Assembly (NCBI GenBank): GCA_007922225.1
Contig: ML679959.1
Span: 19,492,913 to 19,556,912 of the forward strand
Direction: 5' to 3'
DNA length: 64,000 nt
Source: Emydura subglobosa
Taxonomy: Eukaryota; Chordata; Testudines; Chelidae
Positions 10,745-22,734 of this stretch are shown piece after piece (the first letter of the stretch is position 1; every line of letters starts with the position of its first letter). A model generated the notes under the pieces. The model saw nothing but the letters and a program-made list of their open reading frames with translations. It did no database searches and had not been told where the DNA came from. Made by a program: the position numbers and the translations under genes.

Positions 10745-10895
10745 AGTAAGGGCTCAATCCTGCAAGGTGCTGAGCACTCTGAACCCCTTCCAGCAAAGGT
10801 CATAAAGACACCTTAACTTAAAGTATGTGTCTGAGTCCAATGAGGTTAATCATATGCTTAAAGTTAAGCATGTGCTAAGTGCTTTGCTGGATTGG
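10745..10895. repeat. Palindromic 'gcttaa' repeat, copy 1
   Basis: CAATCCTGCAAGGTGCTGAG on the left and AAGTGCTTTGCTGGATTGGA on the right flank CATATGCTTAAAGTTAAGCA, which is itself self-complementary. Related copies are at 21030-21140 and 26135-26270. It creates a short chance frame but no gene. Confidence 0.6.
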
Positions 10896-11222
10896 ATTGC
10901 AAGTGTACAGCATATCTCAAGATTGATTTTTAGTCTGTACAAGAATACTGGAATAGAGTGGATCCATGAATCTTTCTGTGAAACAGGGATACAATATAGC
11001 AAATACATGTCAAATCTCTGTGTTTTGTGTTCTTTGTTAAAGACAAACTCAGTATCAAATCTATGACTAAACATATTATAGATGTTTTGCAGAAAACTGT
11101 GCCTGGAGAAGTTAAGATAAATCCAATATTATATATGGACAAATTAAGAAAAATACCAGTGTAAAGACACTGAGAAATTTTTCATGATAGGAACACTGAA
11201 CGTTAATATAATTTCTTTTAGC

Positions 11223-11311
11223 ACCAACAATATGCTTAGTTCAATATAAGGCACATAATTAAGATGGACCCTGCCCTGTGGAGTTTGCAGTCTAAAAGAT
11301 AGGCAGGAAGA
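11223..11311 (-). repeat. L2/MIR-like 3' fragment
   Basis: TGGACCCTGCCCTGTGGAGT and TTGCAGTCTAAAAGATAGGC resemble the reverse complement of the 'tctaagctctttggggcaggga' segment seen at 51999-52095 and 63870-63965. Confidence 0.45.
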
Positions 11312-11455
11312 AGAAGGGATCTACTGAGAATCCATGCAAAGATCAGTAACTCGGAAGTTTTGTTCTTATTATTAGCTAATAGCTAATATTCTCTTCTTAC
11401 AGGTAATGTTGAAGGAGGGATTTGAACAGAAACTGACTTGTAAAATATCGAGTAG

Positions 11456-12020
11456 GAGTAGAGAGGTTATATTAACTCTGCATTTGGCACTGCTGTGACC
11501 GCTGTAGGAATAATGTGTCCAGTTCTGGTCTTCACACCTCAGGAAAGATGTTTAAACATTGCAGAGGGTGCAGAGAAGAACCATGAGCATGAGTAAAGCA
11601 TTGAAAAAAGTGACTTATAGTAAAAGACTCGGAGCTCAGTCTGTTTAGTTTATCAAGGAATAGGTTATGGTGTAACTTGATCGCAGTCTATAAGTAACTA
11701 TGGGGAACAGGAGTGTGACAATAGAGGGCTCTTTGGTCTAGAAGACAAAGGTATACCAAGGCTGGAATTTGAAGCTAGACAAAGTCAGACTTGAAATAAG
11801 ATGTAAATTTTTAATAGTGAGAGTAATTCATCATTGGAACAATTTATCTAGGGTTGTAGTAGATTCTCCATCACTGGAATTTTTAAATTAAGGCTGCAGG
11901 TTTTTCTAAAAGATATGTTCTAGTTCAAACAGGAATTCATTCAGAGAAATCCTATGGCCTGTGTTATGCAGTTGAGGCTAGATGATCACAATGATCCCTT
12001 CTGGCCTTATACGCTATGAA
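11456..12020 (+). mobile_element. CR1 LINE 3' end
   Basis: Contains the end of the CR1 ORF2 region (TAATGTGTCCAGTTCTGGTC) and the 3'UTR (GAGTAATTCATCATTGGAAC, TTCTCCATCACTGGAATTTT, GCTAGATGATCACAATGATC, CCCTTCTGGCCTTATACGCT). It ends in TATGAATAG. The 5' side is truncated, as usual for LINEs, and the ORF portion is decayed. Confidence 0.9.
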
Positions 12021-12089
12021 TAGATAAAGAATACATTAGAGAATTAAGCTTCCTGGAAGATGATTCTTCATAATGCCAGGATAGTGTTG

Positions 12090-12400
12090 AAATCAAAGCA
12101 GATGGAACTGAAAAGGCTGCTAAGCGTTTGAAAATTGGTTAAGCACCAAGAAATAATGGTTTTGCTTTATAAATTGTATACCAAGCGTTGAAGGACCAAT
12201 ATTTGCTATGTTGCCAACAAGACTTCCTGAGTTCTTAAACAATGAAGAGATGCCACCAGACTCAGTCACTGCAATAGGACTACAAGAACTAGGTTCATAA
12301 GTCTGCTGTCAGTGTTCTACAAGATTCTTTACAAAGGTATTGTTGATTTAGATCTAAAGAAGCTCTCAACTTCAGTCAGCTATGGATAGGAGGTGGAATT
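12090..12400 (+). mobile_element. Decayed L1/Tx1-type reverse transcriptase scrap (tentative)
   Basis: Translations in shifting frames give EIKADGTEKAAKRLKIG near the start, FLNNEEMPPDSV further on, and ISLLSVFYKILYKGIVDLDL near 12300-12350. These resemble the N-terminal reverse transcriptase blocks of L1/Tx1 LINEs (a lysine-rich 'kapG' block, a 'lPpsw' block and a 'rPiSLLnvdYKil' block). Stops and frameshifts break it throughout. The L1/Tx1 call is inference. Confidence 0.45.
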
Positions 12401-13620
12401 CAATCGCTCTATCTTGGAGCATTCTCCATACAGCAAAATGGATCGACTTCTTTGGAAGACTGCTGAATACAGCAAATTATTTTACAGCAGAGACAATTGG
12501 AAAAATACATTTTTATTGTAATGTTTGACAGGAGGGAATTACAGAACCTGCAAGATCTTGCAGAGACTTCTTGCATTATCTCCTGCAGTAAAGAACCAGC
12601 ATTTTCTGCTGTGCAGCAATGTTCTGCAATTTTTGGCTCTCTCTGCTTTACATGTCTTTGGCAGATTATGAGAGAGGTCTTTGACTTGGTAGAAATAGAA
12701 GCAGTGTGGGAAGCAATAAAAGAACAAAAAATAAGAGTAATAAAACCTCTTATTGACATTTAAACTTGACAAGAGAGCAGAAATCAAATTGAAGTGTGGA
12801 GTTAGATAAGATGTGACTTAGTTCATGTAAACTCTTCACCTCCTTTCTGGAGAAGATCTCAGAAATCATCCTCAAATAGACAGAGATGAGCTTCAAGATA
12901 AATGAAAAGGACCTGGCCTGACTGGTAAGTGAAACTGACATTTTTTGTGCACATCTCTAAAGACCTTGAAGCAATGATCATAGGACTGATTTACAAAGGA
13001 ACATCATGCAGGAGTCCAAAATAATGTTTAACATGCAGGTGGAAAAATATCATGGTAGATGCAAAAAGCTTTTTGAAGTGTATTTAACAAGAGCCATCTG
13101 GTACATACTATTCCAGCCAAGTTGAAGTGAATGGAAGAATCTAGGCTAGAAAGAGAAATTTTGCAAGACTGAACAACATCACGATGCTCCTTTGCTTGGA
13201 GGGGCTTTTGAATGATTAAGTATTACCAGTGTCATGAAACATTTAAGACAAATATGGGCATTTAAAAGAACATTGCTTAGAAGGTAAAAGCTGGGTAGCA
13301 TGCATGGAGAGGTGTCCTTGATATTACATGATGAAGAGGAATACACAATAAGCAAATCAAAGTGGAAGGACTCTAAGCCATCTCTCTGCAAAATGGAAAA
13401 CACTTATGGCTTGGAGACCATGGATGGCAGGCATACAAATTGCTGCCAGTGAAAAAGATAGCCTTTACAGGATCAATGTCATCCCTTAACCTGTGTTCCA
13501 GGATAGAAGTGCTTGCCAGTATGATGAAACTTTTCCTCTGTACTTGTAATATAATGATGAGGATGACATTATTGCTACTTACAGCTAACAATGTGCTTAT
13601 ATATTTTCCCTCTCACCCTC
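12401..13620. other. No gene recognised
   Basis: A plus-strand frame at 12497-12763 (88 codons) and overlapping minus-strand frames show no known domain. This stretch could be further LINE or transposon debris continuous with 12090-12400. Confidence 0.4.
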
Positions 13621-13643
13621 TTAATAATAATAATAATAATAAT
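13621..13643. repeat. (TAA)n microsatellite
   Basis: About seven TAA units, followed by AT-rich sequence. Confidence 0.9.
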
Positions 13644-15084
13644 TAATTATTATTTTTAAAAACAAGTTTGCTGTTTCTTAGCTTAAATTGGGTTTACAAT
13701 CAGGCAGTTTGTTAAATGAAGCATTTGTTTTAACTTGATTGCTGTTTTATATGTGCATCAATATTCAACATTATTTCAAAGCCTATTTGAATTTTTTTTT
13801 TTCAGTGTTTGGTTAAAAAATAAAAACGTAGGTTTTTTTAGGAAGTAAAGTAAATGAAATTCATGGTATCTTCTGAACAGTGTTCTGGCTACTAGTTTTA
13901 AGGGCTCCCATGACAATTATACATGACTTCAGCTACCAAAGGCAAAATCGAAACCCCTGTTGATTAGAGTTAGTGCAAAGGGTTACTTTGACAGACCTCT
14001 AACTAGGCAGCTACATAATGTAATCAGTGAGGAACGACACTTTCATTTGAGGAAAACAACTTGCATATTGGCAATTTCCAGGTGGACATGACTATGTTTG
14101 TCTGTCTGTTATAGCTCTTATTCTACAGGTGAATGTGCTAAGTGCAGTGCAAAGTTATTTGGCCATATGTTTCTGTTTTTTCAATGCTTTATTTTTCAGG
14201 CTCTCCGTATAAATAGAATCATTCTGTTCCACCAGGAGTGTGACTGTGTTGTAGAGAGGGGAAGGGAAAAGAATGTTGTTGTTTCAAACATTTTATCTTT
14301 TGTGAGCGAGCAGATGGTGTTTGTATATAGGGCTTCCGGTAAGTTTTGTATGTTGCTGAAGCTACAACATTCTTCCAGATTGACTCAGTGAAATTAGTGA
14401 TTTTAGATCTCCCCAAATGTACCAAGTTCTATTACAGTTGGTACCAGTTTATTTAAAATCATCAAATGTATCCTAGATTTTTATTGTCTTTTTGGAAGCA
14501 CTTCTTGCACTGTCTGACAGTGGTGTTGCATAATATGGGTGGGTGGCGCTGGTGGAAATATTGCTTGCTTTAAAATATGTTAGGTAAGTTGTATTTTGGC
14601 AGAAAGACAAAAAATTAGATCAAGCACCTACTCTGTTTGCCAAAAATGGAACCTAAAATCATTCACCTGTGGAGAAGCTGTTTTTTGATCAGAGTAAAAT
14701 GGAAGGGCCTCTACCAAGAAGTCATTTGCTCAATACAACATGACTGTTTTAGGAGTTTGGAGAGGCAAAATCTAAGGTCAGATTTGCATGTTGCCAATTG
14801 TAATAGGTTTATTAGAATTGACACGAACATGTGTAGGAAAATGCTGATTTAAGTAAAGAAAACGCTATTGGGAGCTATTGAATTCAACAGAGATCCGGAA
14901 TCAAATAGTTCAAAGCACTTTAAGAAAAAAAAAAAGAAAGAAAGAAACGTGGCTTAAGTAATCTAAAGTTAGTTGAAGAGAATGGGAGTTTTGCCATAGT
15001 TAGAACAGGAAGCCTGGTGGAACCCAGAGGTTCGTTCAAGTGAAAACACCTGACTGAGCATATTTCCCCCTTTTTACTCCCCTG
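13644..15084. other. No gene recognised
   Basis: AT-rich, with an A/GAAA-rich tract near 14933-14947. Short frames at 14098-14391 and 14637-14852 have no recognisable motif. Confidence 0.45.
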
Positions 15085-15295
15085 AATAGACCCACTGATG
15101 TCTACAGGCTTTGACTTTCGTTCTGCTTACACCAGTTGTACACTGGTATGACACCTTTGACTCTAAGACCTGATTTTCCTCTTACGGTGGTGTAAATCAG
15201 GAATAACTCCAATGAAGTCAACAGAGTTACACCAGTTGTACACGAGTGGGAGAGGAGAATTGAGCTCAATAGGAATATTCCTATATGGGTGAGCA
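15085..15295. repeat. Palindromic 'gtgtaaatcagg' repeat
   Basis: Contains CGGTGGTGTAAATCAGGAAT, AACTCCAATGAAGTCAACAG and AGTTACACCAGTTGTACACG. This is the self-complementary arrangement (ggtgtaaatc...ttacaccag) common in sauropsid short interspersed palindromes. A second ACACCAGTTGTACAC block at 15129-15143 suggests a partial duplication. Confidence 0.6.
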
Positions 15296-15547
15296 GGATT
15301 AAGGCCACTCTGTATATTTTTGATGAGGATAAACTCAACATCAGCTCTTTGTTTACAATATTACAAATTGAGCATGTACCATAAGCTATCGCAGTTCTTC
15401 AGAGTGCCCTGCAGATAGGTTAGGAACACATGGCTGGTCACAAGAAAAGCTGAGCACCAACAAATCCCATTGAAGCCTATGGGGAATGGAGATTGGATGT
15501 TCTCCTGTAAGATCAGGCCCTCAGTTAATATGGAAGCTTGATATCAT

Positions 15548-15958
15548 GCTCTTGGAGCACATGATTTATGAGGAGAGACTGACGGGACTAGGCTTGTTTA
15601 GTCTGCAGGGAGGATTTAATAACAACCTTTAACTACCTGAAAGGGGGTTCCAGGGAGGATGTAACTAAGCTGTTCTCAGTGATAGTAGATGACAGAACTA
15701 GGAGCAATGGTCTCAAGTTGCAATGGGGGAGGTCTAAGTTGGATATTAGGAAAAACTTTTTCATTAGGAGGGTGGTGAAGCACTGAAATGGGTTCCCTAG
15801 GGAGGTGGTGGAATCTCCATCCTTAGAGGTTTTTAAGTTGCAGCTTGACAAAGCCCTGGCTGGTATGATTTAGTTGGGGTTGGTCCTCCTTTGAGCAGGG
15901 GGTTGGACTAGATGACCTCCTGAGGTCCTTCCAATCCTAATCATCTATGATTCTATTA
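15548..15958 (+). mobile_element. CR1 LINE 3' end with terminal octamers
   Basis: A full 3'UTR: TTATGAGGAGAGACTGACGG, GTTTAGTCTGCAGGGAGGAT, ATATTAGGAAAAACTTTTTC, TTCCCTAGGGAGGTGGTGGA, GAGCAGGGGGTTGGACTAGA and TGACCTCCTGAGGTCC. It ends in CATCTATGATTCTATTA, the CR1 terminal repeat. The ends and low divergence make this the clearest CR1 tail in the window. Confidence 0.95.
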
Positions 15959-17839
15959 TATCATGCCTAGTATGTGGGAAAAAAAGGAGACTCTGAGTTG
16001 ATGGGCATATCATGTTATCAACATTTTACACAGAAATCATTGTAATTAAAAACTGTATCTTTGTGCATACACACAATGGGGTGAATTAAGTTTACATGAG
16101 CAGCCTTAATACTGGCATTTCCTAAATTTTGAGTGCTTAACTTTGCAACATTAATGTTCTTTTAACACAGTTTTCTGAGTTTAAAAAAACAAAAACCTGA
16201 CACCCCTCCACCCCCAACACCTTCAAAAATTCTGTCAAGTGGAATCATTCTGACCTCACTGTACGGGTCATGGATTGGAATCTTTAGAATCACCACACAG
16301 ACCTCTGCCACTTGAGCTCATGGAGTAACTGGTATACAGGATAACAGCCTACTGCTGCTGGTACATAGAGAAAAGGCATATTTTGCTAGTGAGTTTCACA
16401 GACATTTGTTGACAGCAAATGAATGGTGAGACTCAAGAATCTTAAGCTCAATTCCATTTCAATTCCATGTCCAGTGTGCTCTTGTGGTCACTGGTTCTTC
16501 TGCCTGTGTTCCCCTTGAACCTGTTCCCTTCTACCCCTGTCCATCCAGGCTGTTCGTGTCTCAGTCCTGACTTTTTTCCCAACTCCTCATCCCAGTTCTT
16601 CACTGTCAATGTGATACGTCTCTCAGGCACTAAAAAAAAAAAAAATCTAAAAATCCTGAAAAATAATGAAACTCTTGATTTCAAACTTTTAAAAAATATG
16701 ATTGGGCTTTCAATTTGAAATTTGAGACACTGAGTCTAAATTATATAGTATGAGCCAATAACAAATTTTTTAATGAAAACAAAACATCTTTGGCTATGTG
16801 GTCCCATAGGAATTCATACATGGGAACCATGAACTGCATTTAAGCACTAACAATGTTAAATGTGCCTTTCCTGTAAATATATGTTAATGGAGAGACATCT
16901 CTGAATCACAGAGCATCATGCTAGAAGGAAATAAGGGCAGTGATCTTACATTTTGCTGGTGCCTAAATTAGCTAATTGGCTTTCTATGGTACTTCCTTGC
17001 TTAATGTGTTTTTGGAATAACAACAGTTGGAGCATACTTAAGAACATGCTTCCAGTGCAGAGATTTGCTTGGAATAACTTAACTCTCTACCATAATTAGT
17101 AAGAACAAATCCACGTGATCCCTGCCCCAGAAATTGCCCTCACAGAGAGAGATTCGCTGTAGAGAGATTTATACTGGAGGAAGAAAGAGACTTGTGATCA
17201 CATATGTATGGCAATTCAAGAGTGTCTAGAATAGGTGAAGAGTTGTGATAGGGACCTCTACTGAATATTGTAGACTTGCTGCTACTAGTAACTATTGCTC
17301 TGGGAACCATTGCTGAGGAACTACAATATGAAGGAGCTACTTCTGAAGAGAAAACAGATGCCTCTGGGATCAGAAAAAAGTATATATTGCTTTACTTCTG
17401 CCTGATATACAGGATTTTATCTAAGAATGAGTTTTGAAAGCTATCCAAATATTTGCAGACTTTATCTTTTAGGGGGCTCCAAGAACAGCAGTGGAAAATA
17501 ATTGACATGATTAAGGGAAGGAGTTCTTGGTCTGGTAAAGCATGTTGCTATGGAAAATGCCTTTTATCTGAGATGCTGTACTTTAGATGGTAGGAAATAT
17601 TCAGCAGTGAAATTCTATAGAAATATAAAGCCACCTAATACTAGGACATCTCCATAATGATAGCCTCAAAAATATTTCTGAAAAGAAAGGTAAAGCAATG
17701 ATGCAAAAATGGAGTATGTACTGCATGCATACATACATGCTGCTAAGAGACGACCTGCTGCCTTAAGCGATAAGTCTATTTGTATTTACCCCAGGCCTAA
17801 CATGGATAAACGTTAATAAATAATATTTATAAATGATCT
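15959..17839. other. No gene recognised; one A-tract block
   Basis: AT-rich. At 16440-16645 a C/T-rich block is followed by 13 A's (about 16631-16643). It gives overlapping frames on both strands but matches no family I know. Around 17113-17160 TGATCCCTGCCCCAGAAATT may be a scrap of the L2/MIR-like repeat. Confidence 0.4.
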
Positions 17840-17985
17840 GCATTCAGTTCCTGGATCTACCACCGAGTATTTGTATAACCTTGAGAAAGACATTAAATGT
17901 CTGAATGCCTCCGTTTTCTATCTGTACATTATTAGTAATAATTAATAATACTTATCTACCTGTGTGGGTTAATGTATAAGTTTGT
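17840..17985 (+). mobile_element. MIR-type SINE, diverged
   Basis: CCTTGAGAAAGACATTAAAT, CCTCCGTTTTCTATCTGTAC and AATAATACTTATCTACCTGT follow the MIR core order (gacctTgggcaagtcactt, cctcagTTTccccATCTGTa, aataat..ctacct). The tRNA-like head is not recognisable. Confidence 0.75.
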
Positions 17986-19511
17986 GGGAGTCAGTCACAT
18001 GCTACAGCAATGGGGCAATATAAATACTTAGATGCACGTCTCCCCACTTTCCTCCTTCTCAAAAGATAAACATTTATTTGTGCAGCAATGGTACAAAGGT
18101 GCCTCTGTTTTTCTCCAAACATACATGCAACTCCCATGGCTTGACCGTTTGCCTTTGACTTCAGTAAGAGTAGGAGCAGACTCACAATTCCTTTCAGTTC
18201 CTAAAAGGGATTATGCACAAATACGGAGATGAAAATGAAACCCTTTTTAGTTATTTAAACATCTCTTGCCATTGAGATGCTCAGATTCTATAGTGCTGGT
18301 CAGAGTCTGAAAACGTAGATAAATCCTGAAAATATAATGAAAGTAAGAGCTCAAAATTGTGCGCAATGCATTGTAAACCAGGGATGCACAATATGCAACA
18401 TAAGTCCAACTGCAGCCCTCAGTATTGTACAACGTGCTTCATGGTCCCATTCTCTCTGTAGCTGTAAGGATTGTCCTAATGGAGGGATGACAGTTTACAC
18501 CAGCAGAGGATCTGCCTCCAGGTTTGTATTGCTGGGGAGCTTATAAAAAAAACAGTTAGTCACCTGTAAGTTCAGAGAGACATACATGCAAATGCTCTGG
18601 TGGCGTGCATTTATTTTTGTAAAACATTCATTGCTATTTGTATTTATTACATAGACTCTTGGTGGGTGTTCCTATTACTTGTTACGCAAGTAAATGAGAA
18701 GTGTCATTTTGCAAGGATTCTATAGGGTTTGGAGACTGTTTTTAATTCCCAGAGAGAGGAAGTGTTCCTGGTGCAGCTCACGTATCAGACTTCTTTGCAT
18801 TTTCATTGTAGTGGTTTGCCACAGTAGTGGCTGTTTAGGTTGAGTTCCATCTTCTGTTATAAACCCTTTATTCACTTGCTCTTAGTTTTTCAAAACATTT
18901 TCTTTTGGGTTGCTATTTGCTGTGTTTGGTCTCAGCCCAAAGATGAATATGTATGGAAAAACCTGAGAGAAACTGGATCAGCAGTTTTTGGTGAATGTGG
19001 GTGTGGAAAAAATACTTTTCCTATGTATTCTGGCTGAAATTTTTCTGCAGTAAGTATTTATTATGAATACATGATGAGGCACTCGCATAATCCAAAAATG
19101 ACTGAAAATAGACACTCCACTCTTGGCTTGTTTTGTAGCCCTATACCAAGATTTTAAAAATGAAAATTGAAAGTAAATTGGATTGTTCGCTTTGAAGTCA
19201 TGGATGTTTTTAGCTAGAAATTTTGCACATGCATATACACAGATTTGCGTTTTTTCTAAATACATGTAGTAAAGGTACGCCACTCCTCTGGCACAAGTAA
19301 GATGTGCAGGACATCTACAGAAATGAAATTAAAATGGAGAAATGCAAAATCTTCTATTAGTGCAAAGTTAAGGTTGAGAAATGAAACGCTCAGAAGTCAG
19401 AAAATCCCAGAAGCAGAGGTTCCTCCCACTATGTTAATTCAAGCATGCAGTATTTTCTGTTTCTGTTTTCCTTGTTATTTGTAAACCTTAACATTATTGC
19501 CCTTTTACCTA
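17986..19511. other. No gene recognised
   Basis: AT-rich; short frames on both strands (for example 18978-19283 minus) with no motif. Confidence 0.45.
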
Positions 19512-20244
19512 CAGTACGTTCCTCTTAATAGCAACTGGAATATTAACAAATTCCAGTTAAAAGTAGTATTTTGCTGGGAACACCTTTGTCTTTAATGTTA
19601 ATGATATTTGGATATTGGCAACAGCGTGCTGCTTATTAACATTTTTTTGTAAGAGACGCCCCAGCTGCAGGCAAGTTTGTTGGGTTGCAGCCTGGGAAGG
19701 AAGTGTTGAGACGTGTCTTTTCTGATTGCAGCCCCGGTCCCGCAAACCTGCCTCTGGCCGGTGCTTGGCCTGTCCCAGCGCTTTCTTCTGGGGTTGCAGG
19801 AGACTGCACAAAAGGTAAGGGGCTCTGGGCAGGGCATTAGCGGGCAGTGGGGAGGAGGCTGCAGCCTGGATGCCAGAGCTGCATGGTACTCCTTGCGTTC
19901 CTTGGGCTGCTCCTGCCAGGCGGTTGTGCTTGGAGAAGGAAGTACTGGGACATAATGAGCCCTAATGCCAGAGAGCACAGGGAGAGGTACCATGCAGCTC
20001 TGTGAGCCTCCAGCACCCCTGCTCCCTATAGAAAACCCCAGGATCTGGGCTACAGCGCGCACCTTCTTCCTGCTGCTACCTTGCCCGCAGGCTGGTTTGC
20101 AGGACTGTAGCCAGGTAAGGTAGGTCCCAGCTCTTCGTTCCTTGGTTGCCGCCTCACAAACCCGCCTTCCACTTATTAGCAACTGCCAGATAATGGCAAC
20201 TTTTTGCTGGCAGCTGAGAGGTTGCTAATAAGTGAAATCTACTG
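19512..20244. mobile_element. pogo/Tigger-like non-autonomous DNA transposon
   Basis: The element starts CAGTACGTTCCTCTTAATAG and ends in the reverse complement of CAGTAGATTTCACTTATTAG, and both ends are flanked by TA (19510-19511 and 20245-20246), the Tc1/mariner/pogo target-site signature. TAGCAAC is shared by both termini. Near the right end a second inverted copy of the terminus (CTTATTAGCAACTGCCAG) forms a hairpin with CTGGCAGCTGAGAGGTTGCT. The interior is GC-rich and gives a 194-codon minus-strand frame with no transposase motif, so the element is non-autonomous. Confidence 0.75.
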
Positions 20245-21029
20245 TAGTTGTGAAAAAGATAGAGGGGCCAGATTCCCAGCGAGGGTAAATCAATGAAGCT
20301 GCTCTGCCCAGAGTGGAGCTTATCTGACCTCGAATGTGCAGTGCTGCTGCGCTGCTGTGTCTTTGCTCTTTACCCAAAAGTAAGAATGCGGAAACCAAAT
20401 GGGCCCAGCTGGGCTTCAGATAACGACTTTTACTAACGATGTACGAACATACAAGGCCTAGTTCCATATACATGCCCCCTGCTCAGCTTCTAGTAGCTTC
20501 CAAAGTAGAATACAGGGAAGCCTACCAGAGGGCTTACAAACTGTTTATGGGGATAAGACCCAATTCCTATGCACTACAGTGACCATGTTAACCCCATGAG
20601 GGAACCTTATCTTTCCCCCTCATTATTGGAATGCTTGGCTTACTTTATACTATTTTTAATGCCACTTCCTTTCATTTAACTCTAGCACACTTAACATTTG
20701 GATATATACTAATCGGCTATTGTTTACAAATCACTGTAGTTAAGGCATTTATGATAAAGCCCAGTTTGTGGTTTAAATTATTACAGTGCTCAGGAAGTCT
20801 TACAGGAATGGTTAGTGGCAGATTTATTTTCCTTAATAACTTAAAATTGTTCAAAGCTACATGCAGTTTTATTTCTAATCCTATGAAATTGATCCATCCA
20901 AGTCTCGTTAGTCATTGAAATGGGTTCTAGACCCCTAGGGTCCAACTCATGCGTTGTCAATATGATGATGTGGTATCTCATCTAGTTCAAGGGTTAGATT
21001 TCACTCAGGTCCCCCTCTTCAACTCGGCC
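20245..21029. other. No gene recognised
   Basis: The first 150 bases contain CAGATTCCCAGCGAGGGTAA, a scrap resembling the palindromic 'gtaaatcag' repeats. The rest is AT-rich; a 95-codon frame at 20631-20918 has no known domain. Confidence 0.4.
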
Positions 21030-21140
21030 TGGATTTAGGAGAACACTGAAATGCATGCTTATCTTTTTGAGCATATGTTTAAATCCCATTGTCAGTAGGA
21101 GTTAAGCACGTGCTTAAGTTCTTCGCTGAACAGGAATGCT
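21030..21140. repeat. Palindromic 'gcttaa' repeat, copy 2
   Basis: Contains GCATATGTTTAAATCCCATT and AAGCACGTGCTTAAGTTCTT followed by CGCTGAACAGG, matching the copies at 10745 and 26135. Confidence 0.6.
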
Positions 21141-22224
21141 TTCCTGAACTGTTGCCAGTATAAAAACTATTCAGGAGTACCTCTCCATTATTGAGAGGCA
21201 TGTACCAAATTAGCATTGAAAGAGGTTCCTGCAGTTGTGATATCGTTTAAACGACAGAGACCTGAAAGATGTTTTTAAAGAAATCTCATTTCTACCTCTG
21301 ATGATTAAGAGCATCCTTGGAAAATACTGTTAATACAGATGCCTTATGGGCAACTGTGTAGTCTTTCTGAGGCATTGCTAAATGTGATACAAAAGTTCTT
21401 CTATTTGTATAAAAGGTTCTTAGCAAGGCAAAAGCAGCTTATTCTTTTTCCTACTTGGGGGGGTGCGTGTGTGTGTGAGAGAGAGATTCGGTTTTGGAGC
21501 CCAGTTCCTTCTCCGTTTGCTTAATAGAGACATTTCAAATGCTTTTTTGGTTGAAAGGCACTAATTAAGGACACTTTTCAGAAAGATGGGATAAAAGAAG
21601 CATTACCAAAAAAAAATCATCCTGACCTTTAATGCCGAACTATTTTTAGTACTGGTTCAAATGTCTGGAAATCACTGATGTCCTGAGATGGCATTTAGAA
21701 AAAAAAGAAAGGAAAAAAAAAAAAGGCATTGTACAAAAATATATCAAAGTTAATTCATTTTTTTTCAGAACAAGTTGAAATGGATTTGATTTTAAAGGGA
21801 CACTGTCAAGATATATAAGTCTCAAAGTTAATCTTCCTTTTAAATATGTTACATATTACATTTTACATATGTTATAGATGAAAAACAAATTTTTTTATTC
21901 TGCGTTAGCAGATTTTATTTTTGTTCAGTTGACCCAGTAACGAATGAACTAAAAGGTCTGGAAAAACTGAAAGGCAGCTATTATAATTCCCCATGCATAG
22001 CAGTAATCCATTTACTATATGTAACATTTTTTTCATCCAGAAGAATCTCAGAGTGATAAGAAAACTTTACATTGTCATATATAGTTTGCACAGAGCAGTG
22101 GCTTCTCCTGCCCCTGGAATGTAGCCACCTAGAACATGGCAGCAATTTAAAAATGCATTATACTCTGCTTGTGCTGAAAGGAAGAGAATCAGAATACCAG
22201 TTCCAATTGAAATTGTAAGGGAAA
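21141..22224. other. No gene recognised; (GT)n(GA)n near 21464-21486
   Basis: AT-rich with A-runs near 21700-21724. The GTGTGTGTGTGAGAGAGAGA tract is a simple repeat. Confidence 0.45.
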
Positions 22225-22320
22225 TTAGATTATTTATTAGGTGGTGTGGACTTTGTGGAAACAGACATAAAATTAGACCAGCTCCTGTCCCAATGAACAT
22301 AGAGTCTAAACTGGATGGAT
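22225..22320 (-). repeat. L2/MIR-like 3' fragment
   Basis: Read on the minus strand: TAGACTCTATGTTCATTGGG followed by ACAGGAGCTGGTC, resembling 'tagattgtaagctctttggggcaggga' of the copies at 51999 and 63870. Diverged. Confidence 0.45.
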
Positions 22321-22734
22321 AAAATAGAAACATAAGGCTGAATATTTGTTTGAAAACTGATAAAGTTTTAGTTGTTGAGTAATGGCAGCTAGGTAAAGAA
22401 GTGGATTTGAAACATAATTAGAGGGGAGGGTATTTGGAGCATGAACAGAAGGAGACTGTGCCAGAAATGGGTTTACAGAATGGAGTCTAGCATGGGAGAA
22501 GATTTCAAAAGGAGCATTAAGGAGAGAGGATTGTGCAAAGCATAGGGCCCAGAAGGGAGTATGGGAGAAAAGAAGGGCTGAGATGTTGACACACACACAA
22601 AATGCATATACACACAAACAGCACAGTGACAACCAAGCTCCAGCCATTTGTGGCATCCTGAATACTTCACGATCAGGTTTTAGACTGGGGCACAGCATGG
22701 AGTGACACAATAATCTTTTTACGGCAACAGATAG

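Noticed and set aside
12497..12763. 88-codon plus-strand ORF
   Set aside because: No recognised domain, overlapped by minus-strand frames of equal quality, and next to probable LINE debris.
19598..20182. 194-codon minus-strand ORF
   Set aside because: Falls wholly inside a TA-flanked DNA transposon and has no transposase or other motif.
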